64,000 nucleotides of DNA from Thermoguttaceae bacterium (GTDB taxonomy: Bacteria > Planctomycetota > Planctomycetia > Pirellulales > Thermoguttaceae). Below the pieces are notes generated by a model. That model had not been told where the DNA came from. It made no database searches and saw nothing but the letters and a program-made list of their open reading frames with translations. Position 1 is the stretch's first letter; the number at the start of each line of letters is the position of its first letter. The translations under genes and the position numbers were made by a program. Shown here in pieces: positions 45,467-54,906 of this stretch. The stretch lies in the NCBI GenBank assembly GCA_017557195.1, contig JAFZAL010000017.1, forward strand, positions 39,722 to 103,721, read 5' to 3'.

Positions 45467-46324
45467 TCAACGCAAGCCCGGCGCCGCCTGAGTTCCCATG
45501 TTAAGGAACTGAATCAGACAGACCATGTCGGCGTTAAACGCCATCCCGCGAGCGCCGCGTTGAAGCGGAAGCCCTTCTGCAATCGCGTGATTGAAAAACG
45601 GTTCCGGCAAAATGCTCGACATCTCATAAAGATATTGAGCCAGCATGTCCGGCAAACCGTACGGATTGGCAGGAAACATGAATCCCGGCGCAGGCGTCGA
45701 AGAAAGGTGACAGTTAAACAAAAGGACGTTGCCGTCCATCGTTGACAAACGCGTCAGAGCCTGAGCGTACGGGCGCGGGTCGCCGTCCTGGGATTCGCCG
45801 TCTGTAATGTGAACGACAATGGGCGGAAAGCTGTAACGGTGCTGATTAATCCACTCGGTAAGCGTTTGGTGAGCCGTGTAAAGCATGTTGCACATCGGCG
45901 TCCCGCCTTCACAGCACGGGTCAACCCAAACCGGGCATTCGTTGGGAATTTCAAACGTCTGACCTGTCGTCGGGTCTTGAATGTACTGAATTCTCTGCTC
46001 AATTCGAGCGGGGTTCATGCCGATATCCCGAATGGAAACGATCGGGCTTGACGCAAGCGGTCCCTGAAGCGCCGAGCCAATAATCGGCTGACCGTACGAA
46101 TTGGTGCGATAGCCAAAAACGCCGATATCCATCCAGTCTTTGATTCCCTGATCTCCAGAGGCGCGAATTGTCATATTTTGCAGCCACGAGTTGATCGCGT
46201 TGCAAAGTTCGTCACACTTGCGATGTTGGCTGCCGCCAAGCGGTTCGCACATTGAATATGACTGATCCAGCAGAAACAAAAAGCACGCTTTGTTCTGCCG
46301 ACTGATTTCCATTTTATAAGGCAT
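45467..46324 (-). CDS. VWA-domain (TerY-like) protein
   Basis: A 285-residue von Willebrand factor A domain protein. The MIDAS metal site is complete: LLDQSYS (Asp20-x-Ser22-x-Ser24), a Thr in GGTPM and Asp in ITDGES. There is no signal peptide, so it should be cytoplasmic, like TerY-type VWA proteins that accompany kinases and phosphatases in conflict and tellurite-type systems. The C-terminal part (PLQRGARGMAFNADMVCLIQFLNMG) is an added helical segment. It lies 41 bases after the 486-residue membrane protein gene. Confidence 0.87.
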   Translation of the reverse strand: MPYKMEISRQNKACFLFLLDQSYSMCEPLGGSQHRKCDELCNAINSWLQNMTIRASGDQGIKDWMDIGVFGYRTNSYGQPIIGSALQGPLASSPIVSIRDIGMNPARIEQRIQYIQDPTTGQTFEIPNECPVWVDPCCEGGTPMCNMLYTAHQTLTEWINQHRYSFPPIVVHITDGESQDGDPRPYAQALTRLSTMDGNVLLFNCHLSSTPAPGFMFPANPYGLPDMLAQYLYEMSSILPEPFFNHAIAEGLPLQRGARGMAFNADMVCLIQFLNMGTQAAPGLR

Positions 46325-46365
46325 GATTGTTAGTAATTGGTAATTGGTTGTTGTAAGTAACGATT

Positions 46366-47826
46366 CTATTTCAATACTTCTTCCAGTTGAGGACGAATTT
46401 CTGGAGCAGAAATCTGCTCAGCAGCTTTAATCGCCCCGGCAAACGAAACCCCAGACACGTTTTCCGTCTTTCGATGCATTTCCAGTTCATTGCATTTTGC
46501 AATAAATCGAGACCAGGCGTCTGGATCGCTGACGTTGTCCAGCAAGAGCTTCCGTTCCTTGTTGTACGTGTTTACCAGTCTCTTTGCCATCGTCGAGCGC
46601 GGCGAGATAATAAAATCCTCCGCTTTATACATCAGTTCATTCCCCTCGGAATCCGTCATCTGATTGGCGTCTTTAAAATATTTGTATCCGATAATTTGAC
46701 GATTGTCGTCTCGAACCGTTATAAATCCGCCAGTCAGTTCCGTTCCGTCTTTGAGCTTGGCGTAAAACGTCATCGGAGGTTCGTTAAGAGTTTTCTCGGC
46801 AATTCCGGATTTAATCAAACGAATCACTTCGCTCTTTAACGCTGACCGAACAGCCGGATCGTTGTTGGTTTCCAGAATTTTTGCCGCCGCCTGAACTCTG
46901 CCGGCAAACGATTTCGGCGCGTCGTAGTACGCCTGAATCTGCGATTTAACAGACGAACTGATTGCGGGGGAATCGTCGGCATCGTCTGAATTGCCGCCCA
47001 TTTCTTCGTACTGTTCCTGCCATTGACGATATTTACGCTTTTGAGCGTCGCTCAGTTCGTCTGAATTTTTGACGCGTTCCAGCAGCGACCCCAGCTTTTG
47101 CTTTTGACTTGCCGCCGAATCCGATTGGAGAATTCTTTCGATCTCGTCTTCCGACGTGTAAAACGCGCAGCGATTGAGCATCATGGAAACGTTCGCTTTG
47201 ACCGCTACCGAGGTGTAATCTTCGTAATCGTCTGTAAGCTGTTTGCAGAATCGGGCGCAGACAAGCCATTTTTTCTGATCAAAGGCGTTACGGGCCTCGG
47301 TTAAAATCTGAGTCGCTTCGTTCTCTTTTTGCAGACGTTCAATTTTAACTTCGATATCTCTCTGCAATGCGGAAATCTGACGATAAACGCTGTCCTGCGT
47401 TTCCGTTCCGCTTTTAAGCGTTGCCAAAAAGCTGCGAACGTCGCTTTGAAGTTTGAACAGTTCGTTTATGTCCTGGCTTTCCAGATGACGCTGCGATTCC
47501 AAAAAACGCTGCGTATTGAAAAACACGTCTCCCCACTGCCGGGAATAATCCGGCATCTCGCCCCAGGCGGTGTTTTCCGCCGACATGCCGCGCATGATTG
47601 GGGGAACCGGGCTGTTAAGCAGACTGTCTTTTGCCAAAATATCCGACGCGTTATCAAGAGACCGTAATTCTCTTGACGTTCTTTCGACAACCTCGACTGT
47701 TTTCTCAAAGTGGTCGGCTTTAACGTCAGGCTTCCACGGACGAACGAGCGTCATGTCCAACAGCGCAAGTATCGTCAATAACGCCAGCGGGATCGCTCCC
47801 AAAACGATAAAAAACAAACTCTTCAT
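46366..47826 (-). CDS. Single-span membrane protein of unknown function
   Basis: I do not recognise this 486-residue protein. An uncleaved N-terminal anchor (SLFFIVLGAIPLALLTILALL) is followed by helices with coiled-coil character (YRQISALQRDIEVKIERLQKEN), a segment ARNAFDQKKWLVCARFCKQL that resembles a TPR helix pair, and a small beta-rich module (YAKLKDGTELTGGFITVRDDN). It is orientated with the soluble part outside if the anchor is a signal-anchor, or inside if not. Its place between GAP1-like and VWA genes, 60 and 41 bases from each, makes it a probable component of the system. Confidence 0.7.
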   Translation of the reverse strand: MKSLFFIVLGAIPLALLTILALLDMTLVRPWKPDVKADHFEKTVEVVERTSRELRSLDNASDILAKDSLLNSPVPPIMRGMSAENTAWGEMPDYSRQWGDVFFNTQRFLESQRHLESQDINELFKLQSDVRSFLATLKSGTETQDSVYRQISALQRDIEVKIERLQKENEATQILTEARNAFDQKKWLVCARFCKQLTDDYEDYTSVAVKANVSMMLNRCAFYTSEDEIERILQSDSAASQKQKLGSLLERVKNSDELSDAQKRKYRQWQEQYEEMGGNSDDADDSPAISSSVKSQIQAYYDAPKSFAGRVQAAAKILETNNDPAVRSALKSEVIRLIKSGIAEKTLNEPPMTFYAKLKDGTELTGGFITVRDDNRQIIGYKYFKDANQMTDSEGNELMYKAEDFIISPRSTMAKRLVNTYNKERKLLLDNVSDPDAWSRFIAKCNELEMHRKTENVSGVSFAGAIKAAEQISAPEIRPQLEEVLK

Positions 47827-47886
47827 AATTAAAATTCCGTATGTAAATTGTAATTAAAACTCAAATTTATAACGCCGCGAAACCGT

Positions 47887-50800
47887 TTACTGAGTTAACA
47901 TCATTTCCATATCGCCAGCAGTCAATTCATAATAAATTGTATACTGTTTTTTCGATTCAACGTTTTTAATGGTCGCCCAGTTGGTTTCGAATATTTTTTC
48001 AGGATTCTGTTTATTGACAAATTTGAATTTAACCATGCATGTAACAGTTTGAGGAATGATGTCGAAATCGCACGTCGCTTGCGGTCCTGACGACGACGGT
48101 TTAATCAACACGGATTTAGCCCCGACAACGGACACTTGAACCAACTGACATTCAATCGAATAATTATTCTGGAAAGAGCTCCTGAATCGGTTGTAGGCTT
48201 GAGTGTCTTTTGTAACGCCGGCGTTTCTGCAGATCACAACAAGCGATCCAATAACGCCTGCGCGAGTCATTGATTGCGGCTTACTTGTCGGTTCTGACCA
48301 AACGCCAGCCAGAGGGCTTTCCTGATCGTCGTCGCTAAACATCAAGGCGGACGTGTTCATCTTGGGCTTGGCAGGTTCAGACGCCGCCGGCGCAGGCGCG
48401 GTTCCTGTCGGCTGTTTATCCGTTCCCGTCTTTTTCTGAACGGCAGACGGATTATACGCCTTGATTCTGACAGACTGCGGTTTTTCATTCTCCGTCGGCT
48501 CGGCAAACGGATCGGGAATGTCTTCAAATTCCGAATCGTCGTCTGCAGCAGGATTATCCGGTTCCACAGCAGGAACAGGCGTTTGTTTCTCTGGAACGGG
48601 TAGAGTGTCAGCCGGATTGTCCAACTCGGAATCGTCATTGACGTCCACAAGGTTGTCTTCGTTTGCGTCAGCAGGCGGATTTTTCGGCTTTGTAACGACG
48701 AACGGATCCAAGTCGTTGGCGTCTGAATCCGCCGTTGGAGCGTCTGACGGAACTGTCGGCTCGTTTTCCTCGTCAACTGGAGCGGGTTCTGTTACAAGCT
48801 CTTTTGTCGGCAAACTAAGATTGCCTGTAAATCCGCCAGTGCGATAAAGGACAAACGCGCTCTGTTTGAGATATTTCAAAATCTCGGACAAATTCTTTTG
48901 CGCCTGAGCGTCCGCCCGTTCCTGTTCGACGGCTTCCAGATTGGTCAAACGGTCAATTTCCTTTTTCAGCAAGCCGTAAACTTCATTTGCTTTTGTAACA
49001 ACCAATTCCCGTTGACGTTCGTACGCTTCAACCGCCTGACGATGATCTTCAACGGCGCTTTGGTACTCTTCGTCAGTCTTGAAATCCTTTTTATTGGGCG
49101 CTTCAGGAGCGGTTTCCGCAATTGGAATCCCGACCATAACGCCCATGCGGCTAATACGCTTTTTCTTTGCATTTTCCGGGACGTCGGCTCGATTGTACTC
49201 TCTCAGCTCATAACCCAAATCGTTGTATTCCAACTGACGCTGTTCCAAATCAGACGCTGCTTTTTTCTTGTCGTTTTTATCGAAATGAACTTTCTTTCCC
49301 TTAACCGTCAAAACCATTTTGACGGTGGTCGGCTCTGAAACGAGACTGACGTAACATTCATCCAAACCCAGCGTCTTTTCCAAATCGGTCAGACGATACT
49401 GCGTAACCGGATTTTGAGGATCAAAGACGTCGCCGGCGCCCCAGCGAACGACTTTGTCCTGAAAGACAAAAAAGCCGGGGCCCAGTTTCAAGTTGGACAT
49501 ATTAACCGAGTCAATTAGCCCGGTTTGAACGAGGTCTAAAACGCCGTTTTCATCCAGCGGTCGTTCAATTCCCTCCGTCGGCAAATTATACGCTTTGCCC
49601 TGAACCCGTTTCATCGGCTCTCGAAGCGAATCTTTAATCGACGCAATTTCCAAATCCGTTTTAGAAGGAAGCGTCGCCAGTTTTGACATAACGCCTGGAT
49701 TCTTTTTCAAACCAGCCACAAGCGATTGAGCCATCGAATCCACTTCGTCCTGTTCCGGGTCGGTTTCGTATTTATCGCCGTATTCCGGGGCGTCGTCCCA
49801 AACAATCGGAGCAATCGCCTTTGGCGCTTTGCCAGACGAATCGTCAGCCGATTCCAGATTGTCTGTTACAAATTCATTTTCAGAGGCGCTGTCCGTCTTA
49901 ACGTTGTTCTTCAAATCCTGAGTTTCTTTTTGACGTTCAGACGCCGCTTTCTTTTCCAATTCCGAATCAGACGCGTTGTCCTTCTGAGAGGTATTCGTTT
50001 TGTCGACAAACAGACCGTCTTCCGCTTTCGGGAAAAACAAATCCATGTTAATCAATACCAGCAGCGTGATGAGCAAAATCGCTCCCAGACCAATCGACAA
50101 ATACATGGTTTGCTTTTTGTTAAGAGCAAACTTCTTTTTCTTTTCCGACTCAACAGGAGGAGCGGCAACCTCGGCAGGAGCGTTTTTAACAGGTTGAACA
50201 ACCGCGTCGTGAGAACCGACGATACGTTCGACAAGCGTTCCCAAAGTCGGCTTGGATTTTGCCCACTGACCGTCTTCAAAAAAGCTGACCGTCTTTTCCC
50301 AAAGACGCTCATTTCGAGGCGTAATCGGCGGCAAGAATTGCTTGAACCCGTCCTGAACCGGAAAGAGAGCGGCAACAACATGCTGCAAGAACTCTTTTCG
50401 CTTTTCCGGCGCGCGTTCCTGAGATTCCTTATCCGGCGCGGCGACAGAAAAATCTGTTACCAGCTTTTTCATCAGGTCGTCGAGAGCCTCAGCGGCGCCC
50501 GTTCCGTCGCCCTGCTGATCCAAAATGGATTGCGCCGTCGCCTTGAACGACGTCCAACAGTTCGCCCGTTTCGTCTTGTCTTCAGACATCAAATGCGACC
50601 CGGCGGAAAGCGTCTGGATATAGTCGTTGAATTCCGGCGTAAAGTTCTCAAACTGCGTTGAAAGCTCGTCCAGCTTTTTACCCATCGCCGACGAATTGGC
50701 GGGATACTCAGCATAATAGCGTTCAGACCCGAACTTGAACAAATCGATCAAGTCTCGCATGGTCAGCTTTTCGATGCGATTGTTCAAAAAGGCGACGTCC

Positions 50801-52467
50801 CCGCCGTGATACGCCACGCATTGCGTCAAGGCGGCAATCAACGGCAAACGATACTGCTGAACGTAACGATTCCAAAACGCGCCCAATCTCGGAGGATCCA
50901 GTTTCACCAGCAGTTTGGACAGCAGCGCCGTTTGCGTCCCCTCAAAAACGCTCTTTTCTGAATCCGGAGGAAGAGAACCGTCTGCGTCTATGTGACGCAG
51001 CAGCATTGTCATCTTTGCGGACTCGGACGCGTTGCCAGACGTCAGCCAGGAACCAACGAACTCTTTCGGCAGCGTTTTGAGCAGATGTAACACAACCAGA
51101 TTTGACTTTGGATCTGTAGACTGCGTACCCAGCAATTCCAAAATCATCAAATGCGCTTGCGTACCGATAATCAATTTGAGCTTATCGGCGACATTGGTCT
51201 CGTCAATATCAAGCTGAGAAAGCCCCTGAACAAGCTGTTTTTGAAGCAGTTCCGCCGCCGAATGACTTTGACGCCAAATCGGGACGACGTCCGGGCTGAA
51301 CGAGCGATTTAAATAAACGACGTCAGCCGGGTTCCCCTGAGAAATTAATCTCAACGTCAAACCGACCTGATGAGTCAATACAAATTCCGTAGCGATAACC
51401 GCGTCCGGATTCCCGCCCGGCTTCAGCCCCATGGCGGCGGAAAGCTGCTGAAGCGCGCTCACGCCCGCCCACGAGTTGGTTTTCAGACGATTTAAAACGG
51501 TTTTGGTATATGAACATTCGCCCTTTTCCGTCAGCGGGTACTGAACCGATTCTCCCGGCAGAGCTGGCAGCAAGACCGCAGAGGGTTTCGCTTCCAGCGG
51601 GCTTTGACGTCCGGTAAAAACGTTGAAAACGAAATGCCCTGTATACATTTCAGACGACAAATCGTTTTTCAGCGGATTGAAGAACGTTGTCGCGCACAAC
51701 CGCCCGGGGAAGTCCATCGGCGCGCTTTCATACGTGGAAAACGCCGCGTGAGTTCCCCATCCGCCCGGCGCCAGACGCAGCGCTCCGTAATAAAACAACG
51801 CCGCTGTATCGGAATCGGCAACCAGAATAATCTTTTTTGACGCGTCTTTCCAGACCGACAACGCGCCTGTAAAAAACTGCTCAAACAGTTCCAGACGAAT
51901 AATCTTTTCTTCGCCGTTAACAGAGGTTTTCCATTCCGTCTTCCCGCTAATCCAGTTCTCAAAAACGGAATCGGAAATCGGGCTGCCGTCAGTCAGCGGT
52001 GTAACAGAATTCATGTCCAGCGTCGGCAACTTTTCCAGAACGTCGTCGCCGTCAGACGCGCGCCAGAAGTTGGAATTGTACATCTGCAAAACCGTCCGGC
52101 TTGCCCAGGGCTTTTCTCCGTCGCCATACAAAACGTGAGCGAAATAGGAACCTGGTCGTCCGGCTGTGTCTTCTTTTCGATACGACACACAGCCAACAAC
52201 AGGGCGGCCGTCTACCGATGGGAGATAGAAGAATCGACGCGGGAATTTCTCTGCGGCAATATCTGAAGCAGATCCGTCCATGGGCAGATGATAGTACATC
52301 TGGGATTCAATCGCCGAATAGATTTTCCGAGCGTCTTCCGTCTCCGCCGACGCGCTTCGAACGGAATATCCCAGCGGAACAGACGCCCGTTCCGGGGCTT
52401 TGTCTTCCGCTGAACTGAAATACGACGATCCGCGCGTACAGTGCGTTATGTAAAGTTGATGTGCCAT
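47887..52467 (-). CDS. GAP1-like GTPase-associated protein with a membrane span
   Basis: A 1526-residue protein whose first 240 residues match the GTPase-associated protein 1 (GAP1) N-terminal type: LYITHCTRGSSYFSS, VPLGYSVRSASAE, PRRFFYLPSVDGRPVVGCVSY, RPGSYFAHVLYGD and WRASDGDDVLEKLPTLD. A helical middle region follows, then one membrane helix near 788-811 (MYLSIGLGAILLITLLVLIN). The C-terminal half has a coiled-coil segment (about 1130-1210), an acidic Pro/Asp linker (about 1220-1370) and a final folded domain ending YTIYYELTAGDMEMMLTQ. Known GAP1 proteins accompany TRAFAC GTPases in conflict operons and are usually shorter; the membrane span and long C-terminal half appear unusual. Its ATG lies one base after the kinase stop, so the two are co-translated. 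Confidence 0.8.
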   Translation of the reverse strand: MAHQLYITHCTRGSSYFSSAEDKAPERASVPLGYSVRSASAETEDARKIYSAIESQMYYHLPMDGSASDIAAEKFPRRFFYLPSVDGRPVVGCVSYRKEDTAGRPGSYFAHVLYGDGEKPWASRTVLQMYNSNFWRASDGDDVLEKLPTLDMNSVTPLTDGSPISDSVFENWISGKTEWKTSVNGEEKIIRLELFEQFFTGALSVWKDASKKIILVADSDTAALFYYGALRLAPGGWGTHAAFSTYESAPMDFPGRLCATTFFNPLKNDLSSEMYTGHFVFNVFTGRQSPLEAKPSAVLLPALPGESVQYPLTEKGECSYTKTVLNRLKTNSWAGVSALQQLSAAMGLKPGGNPDAVIATEFVLTHQVGLTLRLISQGNPADVVYLNRSFSPDVVPIWRQSHSAAELLQKQLVQGLSQLDIDETNVADKLKLIIGTQAHLMILELLGTQSTDPKSNLVVLHLLKTLPKEFVGSWLTSGNASESAKMTMLLRHIDADGSLPPDSEKSVFEGTQTALLSKLLVKLDPPRLGAFWNRYVQQYRLPLIAALTQCVAYHGGDVAFLNNRIEKLTMRDLIDLFKFGSERYYAEYPANSSAMGKKLDELSTQFENFTPEFNDYIQTLSAGSHLMSEDKTKRANCWTSFKATAQSILDQQGDGTGAAEALDDLMKKLVTDFSVAAPDKESQERAPEKRKEFLQHVVAALFPVQDGFKQFLPPITPRNERLWEKTVSFFEDGQWAKSKPTLGTLVERIVGSHDAVVQPVKNAPAEVAAPPVESEKKKKFALNKKQTMYLSIGLGAILLITLLVLINMDLFFPKAEDGLFVDKTNTSQKDNASDSELEKKAASERQKETQDLKNNVKTDSASENEFVTDNLESADDSSGKAPKAIAPIVWDDAPEYGDKYETDPEQDEVDSMAQSLVAGLKKNPGVMSKLATLPSKTDLEIASIKDSLREPMKRVQGKAYNLPTEGIERPLDENGVLDLVQTGLIDSVNMSNLKLGPGFFVFQDKVVRWGAGDVFDPQNPVTQYRLTDLEKTLGLDECYVSLVSEPTTVKMVLTVKGKKVHFDKNDKKKAASDLEQRQLEYNDLGYELREYNRADVPENAKKKRISRMGVMVGIPIAETAPEAPNKKDFKTDEEYQSAVEDHRQAVEAYERQRELVVTKANEVYGLLKKEIDRLTNLEAVEQERADAQAQKNLSEILKYLKQSAFVLYRTGGFTGNLSLPTKELVTEPAPVDEENEPTVPSDAPTADSDANDLDPFVVTKPKNPPADANEDNLVDVNDDSELDNPADTLPVPEKQTPVPAVEPDNPAADDDSEFEDIPDPFAEPTENEKPQSVRIKAYNPSAVQKKTGTDKQPTGTAPAPAASEPAKPKMNTSALMFSDDDQESPLAGVWSEPTSKPQSMTRAGVIGSLVVICRNAGVTKDTQAYNRFRSSFQNNYSIECQLVQVSVVGAKSVLIKPSSSGPQATCDFDIIPQTVTCMVKFKFVNKQNPEKIFETNWATIKNVESKKQYTIYYELTAGDMEMMLTQ

Positions 52468-52468
52468 A

Positions 52469-54820
52469 TTACCAAATCCAACCCTTGCTTCGTTTTTCCA
52501 GTTGTCCTAACGTAAAGGGCTGAGTATAAATTTTTGTAAATCCCAAATCAATTTCCGCCCAAACTGAAACAAACGCCTCGCTGGCTTCAAGCGACTGCGT
52601 AAAGAGCCAGCTTCCGCCGGCGGCGTCCCACTGTTCGCGGGAAATTTCGATTTTTTCGATAAACGCGACGTCCGCGTCGTCCGGGCGGTCAGCCTCGCTC
52701 AACTGTCGTTTTGTAACGCCCAAAACGCAAACGTCAGAAAATCTCGGATGAGGCCACGTCCAGCGCAGACGGTACTCGCCCTTGGATTTGTCCGATAGAA
52801 TAATGCCGGCGCGTCCCATGGCGGCTTTCAATCCGACGGTTTCCAAATCCACCAAATGTTCGTTCGCCCAGCGGAGAACCTTTTTGAAATACGGTTCGTA
52901 CCGTTCAGAATAATCGCGGAAAATACGAGCGTCAAACACCTGAACGAACGGCGCGGGGTCGTTGTTTTTCAGAGCGTCTTCCAGCGGCTGAGCCTTTTCA
53001 ACAAGGTCTTTGGACTTGTTGACGTACATCGTCCACTGTTTGGGCAGCGGATAATTTTTCATCAGCGGATCGTTAATCAGAGTAACGACTTCCTCACGAG
53101 CGTCGCGCCCGATGGCATCCTGCAGCTTTTGGAACAGATTTCGTCGGGCGACGGCGTCGTTGTAACGCTGTTCCCACTGTTCCACCTGTTTGCAGCCGCT
53201 GAGAACGCGACCGTTCCACGCTTCCAAAATAGCAGCGTCGAGTTCGTTCAACGGAAGATTGTCCTGAATGGCAAGAATCTTTTTGACGTACTTGTAACGC
53301 GATTCCGCCAACTCGACTCGCGGCCGGAATTCTGGCGGAATAATCGTTTCGCACTGAACTTTTTTAACCATCTTGTACGCCTTATGAATGGCGACTTCGT
53401 CGTCGGGCGATTTCCGAATAACGCTGATAAGATGGTCGAGATTCAGTACGCGCACTTTCGCCGCCTCAACTCGAGGGCGAAGCGAATAAACGTATTCTTT
53501 GGGAAGCTGGCTGGCAATCTGAACAATCGTTCTTTCCCCGGAATAGCACATCGTCTCTCGGGAAGAGGAATTGTTAACCGACTGCGCCAGTCTGTCGAGC
53601 AACTGAACGCGTTTTTTAGCGTCGAAATACCATTTCATATCCGCCGGCGGCAGAGGCGGAACGCCCGGCTGCGCCTTGGTCATAATGGCGTCGCCGGTTT
53701 GTGTAACGCGGCGGTCAATTGTTTCATTCACAACGCGGGGAATCGTTGTCCAGCCTTCCCGCGCCTTCTTCACGCAAACTTCTTCATACGCCTTTTGAAT
53801 GGCAGGCTTGAGATAGTCCGGCGCGTCGAGAAAACGACCGCGCTGATTTAAGGCGTCAACCGCCTTGGAATAGTCGCCCGCCTTGAGCAGAGCTTCGATT
53901 TCCTTGTACGGATTGACCAAATCCCACAACGACGGAACCGCTTCCAGCGGACCGGTTGCGTATCGATAAAACAGTTCCGACGTCAGCATCCGAACGGTGT
54001 CGTTGGGAAACTTGAGCAGCGTTTGAACGGTCGCGCTTTGCTGTGGATTTTGGAAGTCCTCAACCCGGAACAGGATTTTGTCGTTGCCGGTTTGTAACAC
54101 CGCTCTGTCCCACAGCGCCGGATCCAAAGACAACGCCTTGAGTCCGAGATAAATCACGATAGTTGAAAATCTGTCCAATTCCGGAGCTAAAAGCGTGTTT
54201 TGACCTCGTTTGGGATGTTGATACGGCTGAACGCCGATTTCCAGATTGCGGCGTCCAAACAGACCGGGAACGGACATACAGTCGTAGTCGACCAGTTTCA
54301 GACGTCCTTCCGGCGTAACGATAATGTTGTTGTGCTGCAAATCGCCGTGCGCCACCTGCGCCTCAGTCAGCTCGCGCGTCAACGACAGCCAGCAGTCCGC
54401 AGCGGCAGACAACGCGGCGCCGTTGCGTTCAGAGCATTTTTTATTCACCCATTTGAACAGCGTGTCGCCTTCAACCCAATCCATCAAAATCATCGGATAC
54501 CAGCGGCCGTCCGTACAGCGAATGCTGTCGTCCAGATACTGAAAGTTGACAAGGCATTTCATCTTCCGTCCTTTGAGATACTCGTAGGTGCGGAAATAGC
54601 GTTCGCGCCGTTCCGGAGATTCCGTTGAAAAAACGCGAACCGCCTGTAACGCTCTGTTGGGATAAATCGCCTTATAGACAACCGCAAACGCCCCTGCCCA
54701 AGGACGGGGAAGGTTCATTTCGTTTCTCTCGATTTTACATTGCTGCAGTTGAACGTCGCGAAACGCAATCTGCGGTTGCTGAAGCATTATACTGAATTGT
54801 GAAGGCGCTGGCCAGGACAT
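52469..54820 (-). CDS. Ser/Thr protein kinase with helical and beta-rich C-terminal regions
   Basis: A 783-residue cytoplasmic kinase. The catalytic loop is AHGDLQHNNIIV (157-168) with Asp160 and Asn165, and the metal-binding DFG is replaced by DYD (178-180). In the VAIK position the sequence is QAVRVF, so the usual Lys is Arg62; I recall related conflict-system kinases sharing an AVRCF-type motif, so this may be a family trait rather than inactivation. Residues 300-640 are helical repeats (KAGDYSKAVDALNQRGRF). The last 120 residues (GEYRLRWTWPHPRFSDVCVL and onward) are beta-rich, perhaps an Ig- or fibronectin-like sensor. It sits between the GTPase and GAP1-like genes and is translationally linked to the latter. 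Confidence 0.87.
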   Translation of the reverse strand: MSWPAPSQFSIMLQQPQIAFRDVQLQQCKIERNEMNLPRPWAGAFAVVYKAIYPNRALQAVRVFSTESPERRERYFRTYEYLKGRKMKCLVNFQYLDDSIRCTDGRWYPMILMDWVEGDTLFKWVNKKCSERNGAALSAAADCWLSLTRELTEAQVAHGDLQHNNIIVTPEGRLKLVDYDCMSVPGLFGRRNLEIGVQPYQHPKRGQNTLLAPELDRFSTIVIYLGLKALSLDPALWDRAVLQTGNDKILFRVEDFQNPQQSATVQTLLKFPNDTVRMLTSELFYRYATGPLEAVPSLWDLVNPYKEIEALLKAGDYSKAVDALNQRGRFLDAPDYLKPAIQKAYEEVCVKKAREGWTTIPRVVNETIDRRVTQTGDAIMTKAQPGVPPLPPADMKWYFDAKKRVQLLDRLAQSVNNSSSRETMCYSGERTIVQIASQLPKEYVYSLRPRVEAAKVRVLNLDHLISVIRKSPDDEVAIHKAYKMVKKVQCETIIPPEFRPRVELAESRYKYVKKILAIQDNLPLNELDAAILEAWNGRVLSGCKQVEQWEQRYNDAVARRNLFQKLQDAIGRDAREEVVTLINDPLMKNYPLPKQWTMYVNKSKDLVEKAQPLEDALKNNDPAPFVQVFDARIFRDYSERYEPYFKKVLRWANEHLVDLETVGLKAAMGRAGIILSDKSKGEYRLRWTWPHPRFSDVCVLGVTKRQLSEADRPDDADVAFIEKIEISREQWDAAGGSWLFTQSLEASEAFVSVWAEIDLGFTKIYTQPFTLGQLEKRSKGWIW

Positions 54821-54827
54821 AGTAATT

Positions 54828-54906
54828 AGTTAAAAAAAGTGGTTAAAAGTAAAAGTTGCTAAGACGCTTGCGTAATTACGAATTACGCATTACGAATTAC
54901 GCATTG
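54828..54906. repeat. Intergenic repeat with CGCTTGCGTAATT core
   Basis: AGTGGTTAAAAGTAAAAGTTGC units precede ACGCTTGCGTAATTACG (54864 onward) and ATTACGCATTACGAATTACGCATT. The element lies inside the GTPase-kinase gene gap and abuts the GTPase stop codon. Confidence 0.7.

Noticed and set aside
49726..50661. 311-codon plus-strand frame opposite the GAP1-like gene
   Set aside because: Arg/Phe-rich shadow of the minus-strand coding sequence with no ribosome site.
52856..53851. 331-codon plus-strand frame opposite the kinase gene
   Set aside because: Shadow frame within a well-supported kinase; no family features.
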